Positions 21,786 to 33,886 are shown, numbered from the stretch's first letter. The stretch is 64,000 bases of DNA from Polytrichum commune (GCA_950295325.1 OX485803.1:61769554-61833553); one strand, 5' to 3'. The notes: a model not told the origin generated them from the sequence alone. Numbers and translations: made by a program.

Positions 21786-23010
21786 TTTACAAGAAATGGC
21801 AATTGATGTTGGCTTAACAACATTTCAGTGTGGGTGACACACTACACGGGTATCGAGAGAGATGATTAGATTAGAATCGGCAACACTAAACATCATGTTT
21901 AGTGTAGGTACCCCTCTAAGGTTTGCGTTACGATTTTTGGGGCAACCCGTTTTTTTTTTTTTCCCCTTGGGCAGCCCCCGAAAACCACTTGAGGAGAAAA
22001 CCAACTTTTCAAGGACCGTCTTGTTATTTAGTGATGAGAGTTGACTCGAATGGCCCTCTCTGATCACCAACTTTTGACCACTTCGAAATGGTCATAAAAT
22101 GAAGGGAAAAAAAACAAATCACTTGATTGCTTTTGGAATTCTGTATGGTCTAAATTGCTTGTTATTTGTAGGCATGTGGCCTAGGTATAAGGAAGCCCAT
22201 CTTATCTATCCCTCTTACTTTGCCCAAGGTTTTGCCTTACGGTTTTTTGGGGCAACCCGTTATTTTTTTCCCCCCGGGCAACCCCCAAAAACAATTTCTT
22301 TTCCCAAGTTTCATTCCAAGGGTCATCTTGTTATCCAATGGACTTTCACTTGAGTGCTCCCCTTGGACCACCAATCTATGTCCACCTCCAAGTGGTTATA
22401 ATTTTCAGTACGATGGACATAAATTTATTCATTCATTGTGTATGGTTTGAAATTGTTTGTCAGCTACGTAATGCAGTATGATCAAGTCGTATTGTAGGTT
22501 GCCCAGGGGATGGGTTAGGTAACTGAGGGACAATCTCATGTTGCTTCGATTCAATCCCATGCTATCTATCCATCTTAGGTCGCCTAATGTTTGCCTTACA
22601 AAATAATCAGGCGACCTTGTTTTTTTGTTTTATTGGGGGAGCAGGGGGGAAAAACTTTGTCAACGACCTCATTGTCGTTCATGAATGTTGACTCAAACGA
22701 CCCTCTCAAATCATCAATTTTTATCAATTTTCGAATCGTCATAAGATGAAAACTTGAACGCAAATGTGTGTGTGTGTTTTTTTTCCCGTTGTGTACGGTT
22801 TGGATTTTTATAAATAGAAGATGGATTCCTCTCAAAAAAATTATTGCAAAGCCCAAAAAAACTAGATTGAGGGGATGACACTCTCAAGGACCATCTTGTC
22901 GTTTAGGGTACGTTGACTCGAACATCCCTCTCATAACATCGACTTTGACCACCTCTAAATGATTGTGAAAACGGAAATTGTGACCCGGTTGTGTTTTTCT
23001 CTCCTTCTTC

Positions 23011-24786
23011 TTCATCTACGGTTTGGTTCGCATGGTAAGTGTCAAGATGGATTTTTCTATCATCAAACTACCAAGATTGTATCCAAAACATTATAGAATG
23101 TCGTATGATACAAGTAACAAAAATTGTAAGGATAGTAAGAACCTATTTCATAAGTTGGTGCAAGCACAAAATTTGTATGTTATAATAGCCATGCAATTCT
23201 TAATACTAATAATACAAACCCAAATGAAAGGAACTCCATGATAAATTTCAATCTTATTAATCCATTCAAGATTTATGGTATTGGTAACAAATATTCCCCC
23301 AAGTCTACGTACACCTTTCTAGCCTCTAAAAGCTCACAGGGATGCTTACAAACTAAACAGTTGAATGAAGGTTATATGAACCTTGTGGCAGGAATAATAC
23401 ACCAGTTAAACCCTAAAGCCCGTGTCGATGTCAAAAATGGTCAGTTGAAGGCGATCAAAGCGGCATTGAGATTATCTCGACGTCCTATACACGCCCTGAT
23501 GTTTGAAGTTGGTTTTTATTTTTGATCACTTACAACCACAAAATCAATCATTAATAAGGTTCCGATTTATTTGGGACATCGGTGTCCTGCCATAAGGTTC
23601 ATATGCTACCTAAAACACTTTTAAGAATTGAAACCAAGAAGACCTCAATTGCCAACCTTAAGCCCCTAGTTTCTAGATATTATGGACTTCGCTTTTGCTA
23701 CGATGATATGTGCAATTAGGTTGCCTTAGCAATTAGGTTGACACTTTACCTATGCAAATTACCTTGGGTGAAAATCATATCACAAAAACTTATACAGTAA
23801 CCATTCCTATTCATCCATATAATTGCTATCTCTTTTTTTGGTCATAATAAAATTTCAAAATAATGTGGAATATTGCTTAATTAGTATGGGCCAACTAGTT
23901 CCACATATTTGTGTAGATTACATATGTCTTTGAAGTAATCAAGAGATGAAGAACTCTCGTTGAAGGTTTCATCGGATGCATATATTTGAGTGGTATTTGG
24001 CACATCTTGTGGTTAGGAACAAACACCCAAAATACAAGAGTTACAAGACGAATTGACTTATGTGTTCAAATAGATGCATGCATAGATAGATATTCACTCT
24101 AGGATTGACGATGAACACAATTTTTATTTTTTTTTGGGGGGGGGGGTCTATGTGATTGTTTTAATGTAACCATGATTCGTTGTGGACTCTTATAACTTTT
24201 GCATCGCAAGCTTGGTTTCGAAACCTAAAACGACAATCTTTGTAATAAACAAAATTGACAATTTGATGAGACCGTTTTTAATTTTATTTTGACAATCGGG
24301 GTTTTGTTTGTGGAGTTACCAGTGATAATAACAGGGCCAACGACATGTTGTGGGCGTGTCCAACACGAACGATTTTGGCCATTCGATCGTATTGAAGTCT
24401 ATGCCAGGTTACAATTATGAATCAATAAGATCGTCATTTCATTTTTGTTTACAATAAGAGAAGAGATGTCAAAATTATAACGACAAGGTGAAGATCGCCT
24501 TTCTCTCTAAACTATCACATAGGACCCTCCCATGTGCCCCGCACAGTTCGTTGACTATTTATTAAACCTATGTTTCAAGCACACACTCCAATTATGTCAT
24601 TGTAACACATGTCCTTTTGTTGCCCACTCTTAACAAAAAGGACCTTGCTATATACCACTCAAAAAATAGGTGTTCGATTTAGGCCACATAAAGGCCTACA
24701 TGTTTTATGTTATTTTCATCGTCGCTCGTGTTTCCTTAGCATTTACTTTTTCAAACGTGCTCATCTATTTGCCCAAGTTACTTTCC

Positions 24787-24825
<39 letters not shown>

Positions 24826-25010
24826 CGCTTTTGCATTAGACTCGTGATAAGTATCAATGATCGTGTGAGAACTCTCTTTTCATTGTTGTACACTCAAAAG
24901 CATGTCAGTCTGCACTAAAAATCTCTCTCTCTCTCTCTCTCTAGAAGAAAATTATATTTAGTGTCACCAAATACTAAATGTGAACCCGACATTATTTGTC
25001 ATTCCTTGTA
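23011..25010. other. No recognisable gene; a few simple repeats
   Basis: AT-rich. The ORF at 23238-23525 (+, 95 codons) is the longest, and I recognise no domain in it. Simple repeats: T/G runs at about 24123-24148, (ACT)n at 24788-24824 and (CT)n at about 24926-24943. Confidence 0.45.
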
Positions 25011-25039
25011 ATTTGGGGGAGGGGGGGAGAGAGATTATA

Positions 25040-25260
25040 GATTTATAGGGGGGAGATTATAGGTTTATAGTGTAGCGATTATTGTCACTTGCCAAGTGGC
25101 TTTCCATCCAAATGTCAATCATCCGTGACAATATTTCATCACAAGTTGGTAACAAGAGAAGGTAGGGTTTTGGCCAATGGATAAACTCATCCATCAACCA
25201 TGACAACATTTGTTCACTTATTCATAAGAAGTGTCATCCAAAAAGTTACCATAGAGACAT
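25040..25260 (+). repeat. Repeat G, copy 2
   Basis: Matches the reverse complement of 21598-21785, including TCCATCCAAATGTCAATCATC and GACAATATTTCATCACAAG. The flanking sequence has ACTAAAT..ATTTAGTGT hairpins. Confidence 0.55.
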
Positions 25261-25538
25261 AATATACCATATGACACTAAATTCCATATTTAGTGTAGTG
25301 CGTGTTATGATTCGAAGTCATGCAATGTTATAACTATTGAATGAGAATGTCATATTTGACCAGGCAACATCAACTATGTTCTATAATGTCTGAACAACCT
25401 ACTGAACGTTCGTTAGTATAAATTGAACCCTTGAGTAAGACACTATTGCATTGTGTAGCTCCGACCATTGACACACACACATTGATTGGGATAATCAATG
25501 TAGTCGCCTCCACTCATGATTTTGAGTGTTTTTGTATA

Positions 25539-25932
25539 AGGTAAGCGGGTCTTAAATGGACACTTTTCTCTCTACACCATGTCTCGTAGGATATGAAACA
25601 CATAATTATGAAGTGCGAGATGGTTAACAAATGTAAATTGTGCCTCATAGCCACTATCTTGTCGATTTTTGGAGCTTATATGTATCTCATGTTCATTCAA
25701 TCAAAGTGAAGGTTTTATGAGTCATTTTACATGCTTTGATGATCGTATAGGTCTCCCCCAATTATAATGACTTTTGCACCTGGAATGATTTACAAATTTA
25801 GACCATGTGCTCTAATCTCTTTTCAACATGTGTCTATTTTGGTGGCTATTCTTATAATTCACACCTCACCACACACCACTCATATATAAATGACCATTTT
25901 AAAATCATGAACTCGATTAGGCACATCTACCT
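25539..25932 (+). mobile_element. MITE-B, intact-looking copy (394 bp)
   Basis: The left end AGGTAAGCGGGTCTTAAATG pairs with the right end, whose complement reads AGGTAGATGTGCCTAA. TA flanks both sides (25537-25538 and 25933-25934), suggesting a TA target duplication as in mariner/Stowaway-type elements. There is no ORF of note. Confidence 0.7.
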
Positions 25933-25934
25933 TA

Positions 25935-26382
25935 GAATTCATTCTTTTTCCATACATTTATGTGTCATTGATGCGTGGATACTTCTAAAAAGTAACCCTA
26001 AAACATCAAACACTATTCCAATGCGATTTGGGAGACAAGATCATGATGATGTTTTGTTGTTGATATATAACTTCATCTTTAGTCGTTTCTTTGAGACGTA
26101 ACCCATTGTTGAAGTAGCCTTGTTTAGCTATATAATAATATTCTATGATCAAGAAAATATTTTGAATTCGTAGTATATTGTACAATGAAGTAGGCAAAGA
26201 ACTCCGACCTACAAATATACACTAAAAAGGGATATTTAGTGTTTGATACACTAAATATGAATGCATACACTAAATTTCAATAACCCTATGAAAGTAAGTA
26301 ATATCAAATGTAAACTCAAACACTACATATCAACTATGGTAATACGTGGTAGTTGCATGCTTGAATTTTGTGTTAGTGAGGA
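25935..26382. other. Intergenic, with an ACTAAAT hairpin
   Basis: No gene. The words TTTAGTGT and ACACTAAAT at about 26235-26280 form a small foldback, similar to the ends of MITE-J. Confidence 0.4.
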
Positions 26383-26390
26383 TATAAAAT

Positions 26391-26891
26391 CACGGGTAGA
26401 TCACTTGGTGCATTTAAAAAACGACGTGTGGCATAATATAGAGAGGATTAAAATCATTTGAAATAAAATTTATAAAGGAATTCCAAATAATGAAGGGGCC
26501 ATTAAATGTAGACAATCCCATTATAAGTAAGTTAGATGGACATAAAATGTGGGCCATTATTTTTTTGTAAGATTAATATAGCATGGGTTGAAGATAAGGA
26601 TCCTAGAAGGTATGTTTAGTATGGTATGTAAATGGGTTTAGGACTCACAGGGATGGATGATAATTGGGATTTCCGTTTGTCCAAAATTACTTAAAAGGAA
26701 TATAGAGTACAAAAATTTGCAGTGACTTGGACAATATAAGTAATGGAAGGGTGCAAACAAATGGGCCATTTTTGAAATTTAAGTAATTATAGGGAGGCTT
26801 TAATTCAGCCCTTGAAGGTAAATAGCCCCAAAACAAAAAAAACCCCAACCGCACGTGGTGCACAAAAATGCCTTAGAGTGATCTACCCGTG
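26391..26891 (+). mobile_element. hAT-like MITE-C, copy 1 (501 bp)
   Basis: The ends are CACGGGTAGATCACT and its exact complement. They are flanked by a perfect 8-bp duplication TATAAAAT at 26383-26390 and 26892-26899. A closely similar copy in the opposite orientation is at 47889-48379. It has no transposase. Confidence 0.9.
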
Positions 26892-26899
26892 TATAAAAT

Positions 26900-27293
26900 C
26901 CATGCTTCACATGAAGGGAGGTGGCAGCAAGGAATATAGCAACACATTTATGTTTAACATTAATTGTCAAGAATTTGAAAATCAATGTTAAGCAGGGTAA
27001 GGTGGTAATAACATTATATATAATCAAACACGAAATACCCTTTTTGATGTAGTGAAATACTTAGTATTTTTTAAACCACAATCCTACACATGATTGTATT
27101 TTTTTATTCTTCTTTCTTTCAAACCATGCATTAGTTATAAGTTTTGGGGCACAATTGACTGTATAAGACCTTAATATAATATATTTAATGAGTCTTTTCA
27201 ATCCTTGAATATTTTTATTTTTATTTTTATATATTCAAGGCACCAACAAATAATACATGTCACTTTCAACTGGCATATGGATGTACACACTGA
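26900..27293. other. No recognisable feature
   Basis: AT-rich spacer between MITE-C and MITE-J. Nothing shared with the rest of the window apart from ordinary AT runs. Confidence 0.4.
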
Positions 27294-27505
27294 AATTGTA
27301 TTGAGTGTATAATAGTGTCACTTACTATTTGGAGTTACACAATGATGTATATTTCTACTACTAGTGTAAAATTTTACCAAGTAAAGATGTTAATATTCTA
27401 TGATGTTCAAACTACCAATGTGACTTATGTTGGCAAAAATGAGATATTCAATACATAGTTGTAACATCGCATAAATCTGAATAGTAAATGACACTAAATA
27501 CAATG
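27294..27505 (+). mobile_element. MITE-J, copy 1
   Basis: Foldback element of about 212 bp. The left arm carries GTGTCACTTACTATTTGG, the right arm its diverged complement, and the interior shares TTTTACCAAGTAAAG with 61548-61762. It is non-coding; the ends are approximate. Confidence 0.65.
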
Positions 27506-27793
27506 TTTAGTGTACCATAGTCTTTGGGTGGGATGTAAAAAAGCTTTCTTTTCGGGGTAAACAAAATTAATTTTGGGCATTGAAAGTCTTTCGTTCTTCT
27601 TTGATCTTACTTTCAAGAAGACCCTTTGACCTTTTCAGTGTTAAGAGGGTTGTACCCTAAAAGTATACCCAATTTAAGCAACTAACTTTGTGATATTCCA
27701 CACGAAAATTTGAAATGTAATTCAGTTTCGTAACCATATGGTTGTCATCTAGACAAGGTCATGTATCACTTCCAAAACAATCCGATGTCCATA

Positions 27794-28009
<216 letters not shown>

Positions 28010-28149
28010 ATGTCCACATGTTGGTAAGTTGAGGAAAGATCCGTTTTTCTCTTCTTCTAAAAGAGTCTATACAATAAAGGTAGCATTTCCACGACGTTTT
28101 GGGGAGATGAACGATTTGCAATATTGAAGACACTAACATTGCTAATATG

Positions 28150-28350
28150 TTTTGTTTTTGAACTGGCATAAATTGAAAATTCAATTGCAAGAATGGAACC
28201 AAAATACAACCACCTCGGGAGAACCAGCAAAAACCGGGGGAAACCAAGAAATAATACCCATCAGGGATCTAAGTTTCCACGCGACCACTAAGTTACTTTG
28301 GGTCATAATAAGACCTTTGACCCCCCAAGTCGAATCGAATTCGTTAAGAA
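28150..28350 (-). repeat. Repeat S, copy 3
   Basis: AAATTGAAAATTCAATTGCA, CAACCACCTCGGGAGAACCA and ACCAAGAAATAAT blocks match copy 4 closely. It extends further, to a GACCCCCCAAGTCGAATCG segment. Confidence 0.65.
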
Positions 28351-28570
28351 CTAAACATTGCTAATATGAATAACAATGCGTTTACTCAACAAAAAAGGGG
28401 GGAAAAAAAAGGTGGATCTAGGCCCGAGACTCATGGGTATTATTATCGTACATTAACATTTTTGTTGTGTCGTGTCAAACCATGCTAGAGTTGGACTTCT
28501 CCATACAAGCTAGAGTTTGACTAGGGGCCAAAACAATGACCGAATTCATGTCTCGATCCAAACATGTAAA

Positions 28571-28880
28571 TCTAGGGCGGGGGTCACACTAGGGTCCAAG
28601 ACCAAAGAAACTCCAAGATCGAGTGACCCTAATGGTAGAGAGCGAGTTTGGACCCGAAGATTTTTTACACTGAGATTCATGTCCAAGCTGGGAAGAAGTG
28701 AAGTGGCACTGATGTAACATCACTTCCTGCCAAATCTCAACAGTCCCAACTCACAAAACCACTCCTCCTTATTTGAGAAACCAATCTTCGAGCTTGGATC
28801 CAATCTTAAGTCCAAAAGTAAGCACCATCGATTAGTTTAGTCAATGGGTGGTTTGGACTCCAAGTTTTGTCTTGGAAAAC
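28571..28880 (+). repeat. Repeat D, copy 1
   Basis: Starts CACACTAGGGTCCAAGACC and contains AAACTCCAAGATCGAG, GTGGCACTGATGT and ACATCACTTCCTG blocks that recur at 51984-52810 and 54205-54420. The likely ends are inverted repeats around ACTAGGGTCCAAG. Confidence 0.55.
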
Positions 28881-30591
28881 ATGGCAATGAGAGGTAGACA
28901 ACTACTTTTATTCAATTGCTTTTCTTAACGGGATACCTTCATTCGAGTGGTATGTGGTTTGGGGTGTCTTCAAGAACTTATTCCAAAACGACACGTGTTT
29001 AGGAGAGATTGACTGCATGCTCAAAATTTTATCAACAATTATGGGTTTAATAATCAACATAATTGAAGAAGGGGGGAACGCACGCTACATGACCATTTAA
29101 CTAGCACAACAATCTTCACTTTAATAATATAAAAGTTAAATTATGAGGAAAGTGCTACAATCTCGATTTGCATTTGCTAACCATCTTGTACTAATATTGT
29201 GTTTTATATCCTACGAGAAGTGGGGTCGTTAGAAAAAAGAAAGAGTAACCAATTAAGACCTAATCTACGTTACCGGAAGAATTCTTTTTTGTTCGCATTC
29301 CTCCTTACTTAATTAAAGTTGCCAAGTTGTAATAACTTATGGTCAACTCCGGTGTTCAAGAATTCAACGTTGGTCAAAGTTGGTCCAAGTTCGACCTTTA
29401 AATGCACGAGAATGTAGGTAAGTGGAAAAGGGAGCCTCAATAACTATATCGGACCCTGTGACTTTTGAGACCCAAGAAGACTCGAAGTAATAAGTTGGGG
29501 TTCTTATTGCTCCTCCAAGATCTCGCATATCCAAGGCCCATCATTAATTGGCCCCGTTTCAATACCCTCGTAACAAACAACTCCTCAAACTACAACTACC
29601 ACTACTAGCTACTACTACTAATGCACCCGATGGAATAATCAATAAAGAACGCGGGTGAAATCGACTTAATTATTACTTCTACTACAACACGAAACCATTA
29701 ATTTCCTCCCGGAAATTATTCCTTTTTTGACTCCCTCATTGTTGTAGTGGCCTTAGTAAGTAGCGGGGATCCAATGCTTGGGTGTTTTTTTAGGACTTTA
29801 TGACCCCATATCCAGCCAAATTTTGAACACCCATCATTGCCGGTTAGTTAGTTATGTGCCCGGGCGGGCGGAAGCTAAGGGCCGTGATTTCTCCCCGGTT
29901 CTTTTTGGCCGACTCTAGCTATGATTGTGAAAATCAATGGCCCTTTTTGTCCGCCTCTCCCTTTAAAGGGATGTGTCGGGTGTTGAGGAGTCGGTCAAAG
30001 ATGGTTGACCTTGTGGGCCCCACATCAAACCCGTTAACAAAAAAAATAAAGGTAAATAATGATAAAGGTTTTTTTTCCCTCTCCTCTTTCTCTCCAAACG
30101 AGGGTATGTACTTGGGTAAACCCCTTCATGCATGTCATATTAGGGTGTAAGCACGGCAAAGTGGACAACCTCATGATCCAAGCATAAAGTAAGTGGAGAA
30201 CAATTTCTAGTTGTATATTAGTTTTGAATTTTGTGAAGAAAATATCACAAACATCTAAGAAACATCTTGATCTACAAACTCGGGTAGTCTATGTTGACAA
30301 AAAAATGATTTCAAGAAAAATCTTCGTGTTTCAATGAACAAGGTGGAATTTGAAATAGAATATGGCTTATTCCCAGCCCCACCCAACGTACAAACTCGGC
30401 TGAATAATATAGAGTGTGTCAAGATATGGATGCACCTTAAAGTACATGGACGACGAGGTCGTTATGGATCTTTTAGTGCGAAAATCCCCCTGCATGAGGG
30501 CATTTTGTCACATTGGAGACATGATTATTTTTCTAACAAGGCAAGAGGGTTTGGAGCTATGAGGTTTAGGGGTTAGCAACGTGTCTTCTAT
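28881..30591. other. No recognisable gene
   Basis: Intergenic sequence. The ORFs at 29854-30150 and 30334-30576 (+) are under 100 codons and lack a domain I can name. I see no shared repeats. Confidence 0.45.
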
Positions 30592-30837
30592 CACTAGAAT
30601 AAATCTTGTCCATTACAACCGTCTGTTGTGACTTGGCCCATTGCGACCCGTGGAGAGAAAATACATGGATAAATCATTTTGGTTGTTGACCAGAGGGTTT
30701 TGGCTGTTAATTATCTGAAAAATGCATCCAAAACCCTCTGGTTGATAACCAAAATGATTAATTTATGCACTTTCTCGCCATGAATTGCAATGGCCAAATT
30801 GCAACGGATAGTTTGATGGACAAGTTTTCTTCTAGTG
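30592..30837. mobile_element. CACTA-like foldback MITE, 246 bp
   Basis: Two arms of about 110 bp each form an almost complete hairpin. Both ends begin CACTAGAA(T/G)AAA, which resembles the CACTA (En/Spm, CMC) terminal sequence. A 3-bp duplication TAT lies on both sides (30589-30591 and 30838-30840), as expected for that superfamily. The arms share AATCATTTTGGTT and CAACCAGAGGGTTTTGG. Confidence 0.8.
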
Positions 30838-30840
30838 TAT

Positions 30841-31164
30841 CAAGTTTTTTCCAATCTCTTTCCTTGGATGCAAGTACATTGTTGTCGTGTGCATGTTCTA
30901 GGTCACATGATGTTTACATGCATGTTATCTATACTTAAACATCATTTTGAGGTCTGTGTTGCTCCAATCCTTTTTCTTTATTTTAGGGTTAAAACATGGA
31001 TTTTGTTGGCAGTCAAGCTTTGACCTTGGTTTTTGTTTGTTATTTTAAAATTTATTTTGTTTTATTTTGTTTTATTCTTATTTTGATGTTCCTTTGAAAA
31101 CCAAGCTTAAGATTACGCCCTCGTCTACATCAAGAAGACATGTAAAATACTAAAAATGTATTTG
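30841..31164. other. No recognisable feature
   Basis: Spacer with a TTTTATTTTGTTTTATT run near 31042-31080. Confidence 0.4.
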
Positions 31165-31789
31165 CACGGTGGGTCACTTAGTGTATTTCAAAAACGGTGT
31201 GTGGCATAACATAGAAAGCATTAAATTATTTGAATTCTCTTTTATAAAGAATTCCAAATAATGAAGGGTTCGTTAAAAGTAGACGATCCAATTATAAGTA
31301 AAGTATAAATGTATACAATGTGAAAATTTTATGTTTTAGTAAAATTAAAATAGGGGTTGGATTTTGGGATCATAGGGTTTATGTATAGTATGATTTGTTT
31401 GTAAGCATGTTGCATGTTGGATGGATGAAATACGTGTTCGTCGTACATGGAAAAACATATTGTTGTGTTATGTAATATGAATCCTCGAACACGAGTTTCA
31501 TGCAATGTCATGTATGGACTTTGTCTTTGCAGTAGTATGGATGGACAAGGTTTTTGTACATATGCAATGGTAAGTATGAACATAGTTTTTATGTATGGAC
31601 ATGGACTACTTTTTATCACTTAAAAGGAATATAGACTACACTAAATTATATTGACATGGGAAATACAAGTATTGATTGGGTGCAAACATATAATGAACCT
31701 TCATTTCATGCCTTGGAAATAAACAACCCCTAAACAAATACCCCTCCGCCGCAATTGATGCACAAATTCTATAAAGTGACCCACCCGTG
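31165..31789 (+). mobile_element. hAT-like MITE-C, copy 3 (diverged, 625 bp)
   Basis: Ends CACGGTGGGTCACTT and AAGTGACCCACCCGTG. The interior blocks TTCCAAATAATGAAGGG, AAAAGGAATATAGA and AACAACCCCTAAACAAA match the other MITE-C copies. It carries an extra central segment of about 130 bp. The flanking 8-mers match only partly. Confidence 0.75.
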
Positions 31790-31794
31790 TGCAG

Positions 31795-32125
31795 CAGAGC
31801 CCTACATTGGGTGCCCATACCCATGTCCATGCCCATACCCACCCATGCCCATGGGTGCAATATTATTGTTCATGGGTGGGCATGGGTGGGGCACAATTAC
31901 ACAATCATACAAGACACATTACACAATTACACAATACACATTACACAATTTTTGAATACATGGGCGCAATTTGAATAGCATGGGTGGGCATGGGTGGGCA
32001 CATGTCATGCTATGTGTGGGCATGGGTGGGCATGGGTGCGCACATGTCATGCTATGGGTGGGCATGGGTGGGCATAGGTCACTGCTGATGGGCATGGTCT
32101 GGGTATGGGTGCAATTAAAAACGAA
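31795..32125. repeat. GGGCATGGGTG minisatellite
   Basis: Units of CATGGGTGGG(C) occur in several blocks. The left half (31800-31860) is in the complementary sense (CCCATGCCCATACCC), so the region can fold. Blocks of GCACATGTCATGCTATG alternate with the G-rich units at 31996-32060. Confidence 0.85.
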
Positions 32126-32169
32126 AATGTTGGGCTCTGGTGTGCAGGTGACAAGCATGTTTGGCATAG

Positions 32170-32690
32170 GCTGATTCAACATGTACCTTTTTCTTTTAGT
32201 AAGAACCTCTCTAAAATAATCCATGTGTCACCTCTAATTGGAATTTCAACAACTAAGTGTTGAACATGCTTATCATGCAAGGATATTATATTCAACATTG
32301 AACCATTCACAAAATGTCATCATTATTATTTGTTTTTCTTCTACCGGTCAATGTGGTTGATCCCCATAATGGCCATAATCTAGAGAAGCTTGGTGGAGCA
32401 AGGTCATTGAGTAACTCCTACATCATAACTACACAAGGTATGTGGGCGTTCCTTGGTTTTTTTCATGTTTTCCAACTTCTACCAATTAGATTCACACAAC
32501 AAAACTTGTATTACATAAGCAAACTTACAATGAAACATATGCTAAAAATAATAATTAAAAAAAAATCGGATTGAGCATTGGGCCTCCCTTTGATTTAGTT
32601 ATGGTGTTCGGGAGTGCATGTTTGTTGATTTTTGAATTGGATGCATGGGTCCTCCCAATTGTGTTCATTATTAAGTGTAGAGTAATTATT
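32170..32690. other. No recognisable gene
   Basis: AT-rich. An 86-codon ORF (32314-32574, +) ends in a Lys run from an A-tract, and no domain is recognised. Confidence 0.4.
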
Positions 32691-32795
32691 GATATCTGAA
32701 GATGTAGTCCAATCTCTTCTAAGCACGTGTCTATATGGTGTTTTCTCTTTGATCCTCAACAAACCACATACCAATCAAATATAGGGGTCCAACTA
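32691..32795 (+). mobile_element. MITE-B 3' fragment
   Basis: Contains GTAGTCCAATCTCTT, ACGTGTCT, GGTGTTTTCT and ACCACATACCAATCAAATAT blocks of the right half of MITE-B. The left half is absent. Confidence 0.55.
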
Positions 32796-32809
32796 AGAAA
32801 ACAAGTTTG

Positions 32810-33060
32810 TTTGTTTGTTTTTTGCTCTTTTTCTGGGGGGAGGGGGGCAAATTGAAAATCCAATTGCAAGAAAGGAACCATAACACAACCACCTCGGGAG
32901 AACCAGCGCAACCCAAGGGGAAATCAAGAGATATTGCCCATATGGGGTCTAACCTTCCAAGAAAAGAAGCTAATTAAGACCCATCTAGCGTGGAGTTACC
33001 TCCCTCGTTCAAATGGGGTTCAAATCCACATGGGGGTGATGCGGACAAGTTGTGTGAATA
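32810..33060 (-). repeat. Repeat S, copy 4
   Basis: T-rich start, then CAAATTGAAAATCCAATTGC, CAACCACCTCGGGAGAACCA and GGGGAAATCAAGAGATATT, followed by a segment ending GGGGTTCAAATCCACATGG. The last part contains a tRNA B-box-like word on the plus strand, but no tRNA fold. Confidence 0.65.
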
Positions 33061-33123
33061 AGGCCTCAAGTCAAGTACCACTTGCGCGCAAGGCACGGTT
33101 CTTTTGGCCTTTGGGAGTTTTGG

Positions 33124-33385
33124 TTTAACAAGGGAGGCCACTATGATCGGGGAGAACCGGCGGTTAGTTACAAATGAACCGGTTGAGTTTGAGAAACAAC
33201 CGGTTGACGTTCAAGACTGCAGGAAAATTACCAGTCAATTTAGAGGAATCTATAGAATATACCCCGATTTAATCAAGGAAATCCGGAGGATGTCTACATG
33301 TAACCGGTTGGACTTGCAAACACTAGGATCTCAACCGGTTATGCCCAAAAATCTTCCCAATCACTGGGAGGCCGGCCATCCTTCT
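33124..33385 (+). repeat. Repeat E, copy 1 with four AACCGGTT palindromes
   Basis: AACCGGTT occurs at 33177-33184, 33198-33205, 33302-33309 and 33333-33340, plus a partial ACCGGCGGTT at 33156-33165. The block matches, in reverse, 11078-11300. There is no ORF with a domain; the 95-codon frame is incidental. Confidence 0.75.
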
Positions 33386-33642
33386 CATTAGAGGAATGAC
33401 AAACCTATCGTAAGCAAGCTACTAACCGTGCACATTTGACTTTGATGTTTTATTTTTTGAGGTGGGTAGCAAAATTTTCCAAATTTGGTATTTGAATTAA
33501 ATTAATGGCTCACTTAATATTAGTGTTGAAAAGTAAAATGGAAATTTTTATTGAAAAATCATGGCCTTTTCATAGTTCTTTATGCAACTGTATTGGGCAT
33601 TGGAAATTAACTACCTTAACCACTAACCGTGCACTATCAATG

Positions 33643-33886
33643 TTCATTCAACTTTTGCTACAGGCGTTACAAAAGAAGCCCTCTTTCTGGCAAACACGAC
33701 TGTTGGACATTGTTGGCTTTTAAGCCTCGTTTCTTGTTTTTTCTCAACCTTATTATCTGTTGGGCATTCTTGTTTTTCCTTCTTCTTCAGTTCTGCTACC
33801 TTCTCCTTTTCAATCTGCTTCCGGATTTTTTCATCATTCTTCGCTCCACCTGCATGAGTGATTTTGAGCTTCGTCGGGCTTACAGA
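33643..33886 (-). pseudogene. Coding-like charged fragment, possible orphan last exon
   Basis: On the minus strand one frame stays open from about 33886 to a TGA near 33643. It encodes about 80 residues with a Lys/Glu-rich helix-forming stretch (KNDEKIRKQIEKEKVAEL, then KKKEKQE) and a tail FARKRASFVTPVAKVE. The composition differs sharply from the chance ORFs nearby. There is no good start codon; a TGCAG at 33850-33854 could be a splice acceptor. I do not recognise the protein. It may be the last exon of an unseen gene, a captured exon inside a transposon, or chance. The Leu/Phe-rich ORF on the plus strand is its antisense shadow. Confidence 0.25.

Larger units (their letters stand above)
21060..23010 (+). 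repeat. Repeat H: five diverged copies of one unit
   Basis: A unit with CAAGGACC(G/A)(T/C)CTTGT, TTGACTC(A/G)AA, CCCTCTC and TTTGACCAC(C/G)TC-like blocks recurs near 21310, 22010, 22320, 22680 and 22890. Several copies are preceded by GGGGCAACCCG and a T- or C-run. Spacing varies from about 210 to 690 bp, so the array has been broken up by insertions and deletions. No coding function is seen. Confidence 0.75.
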
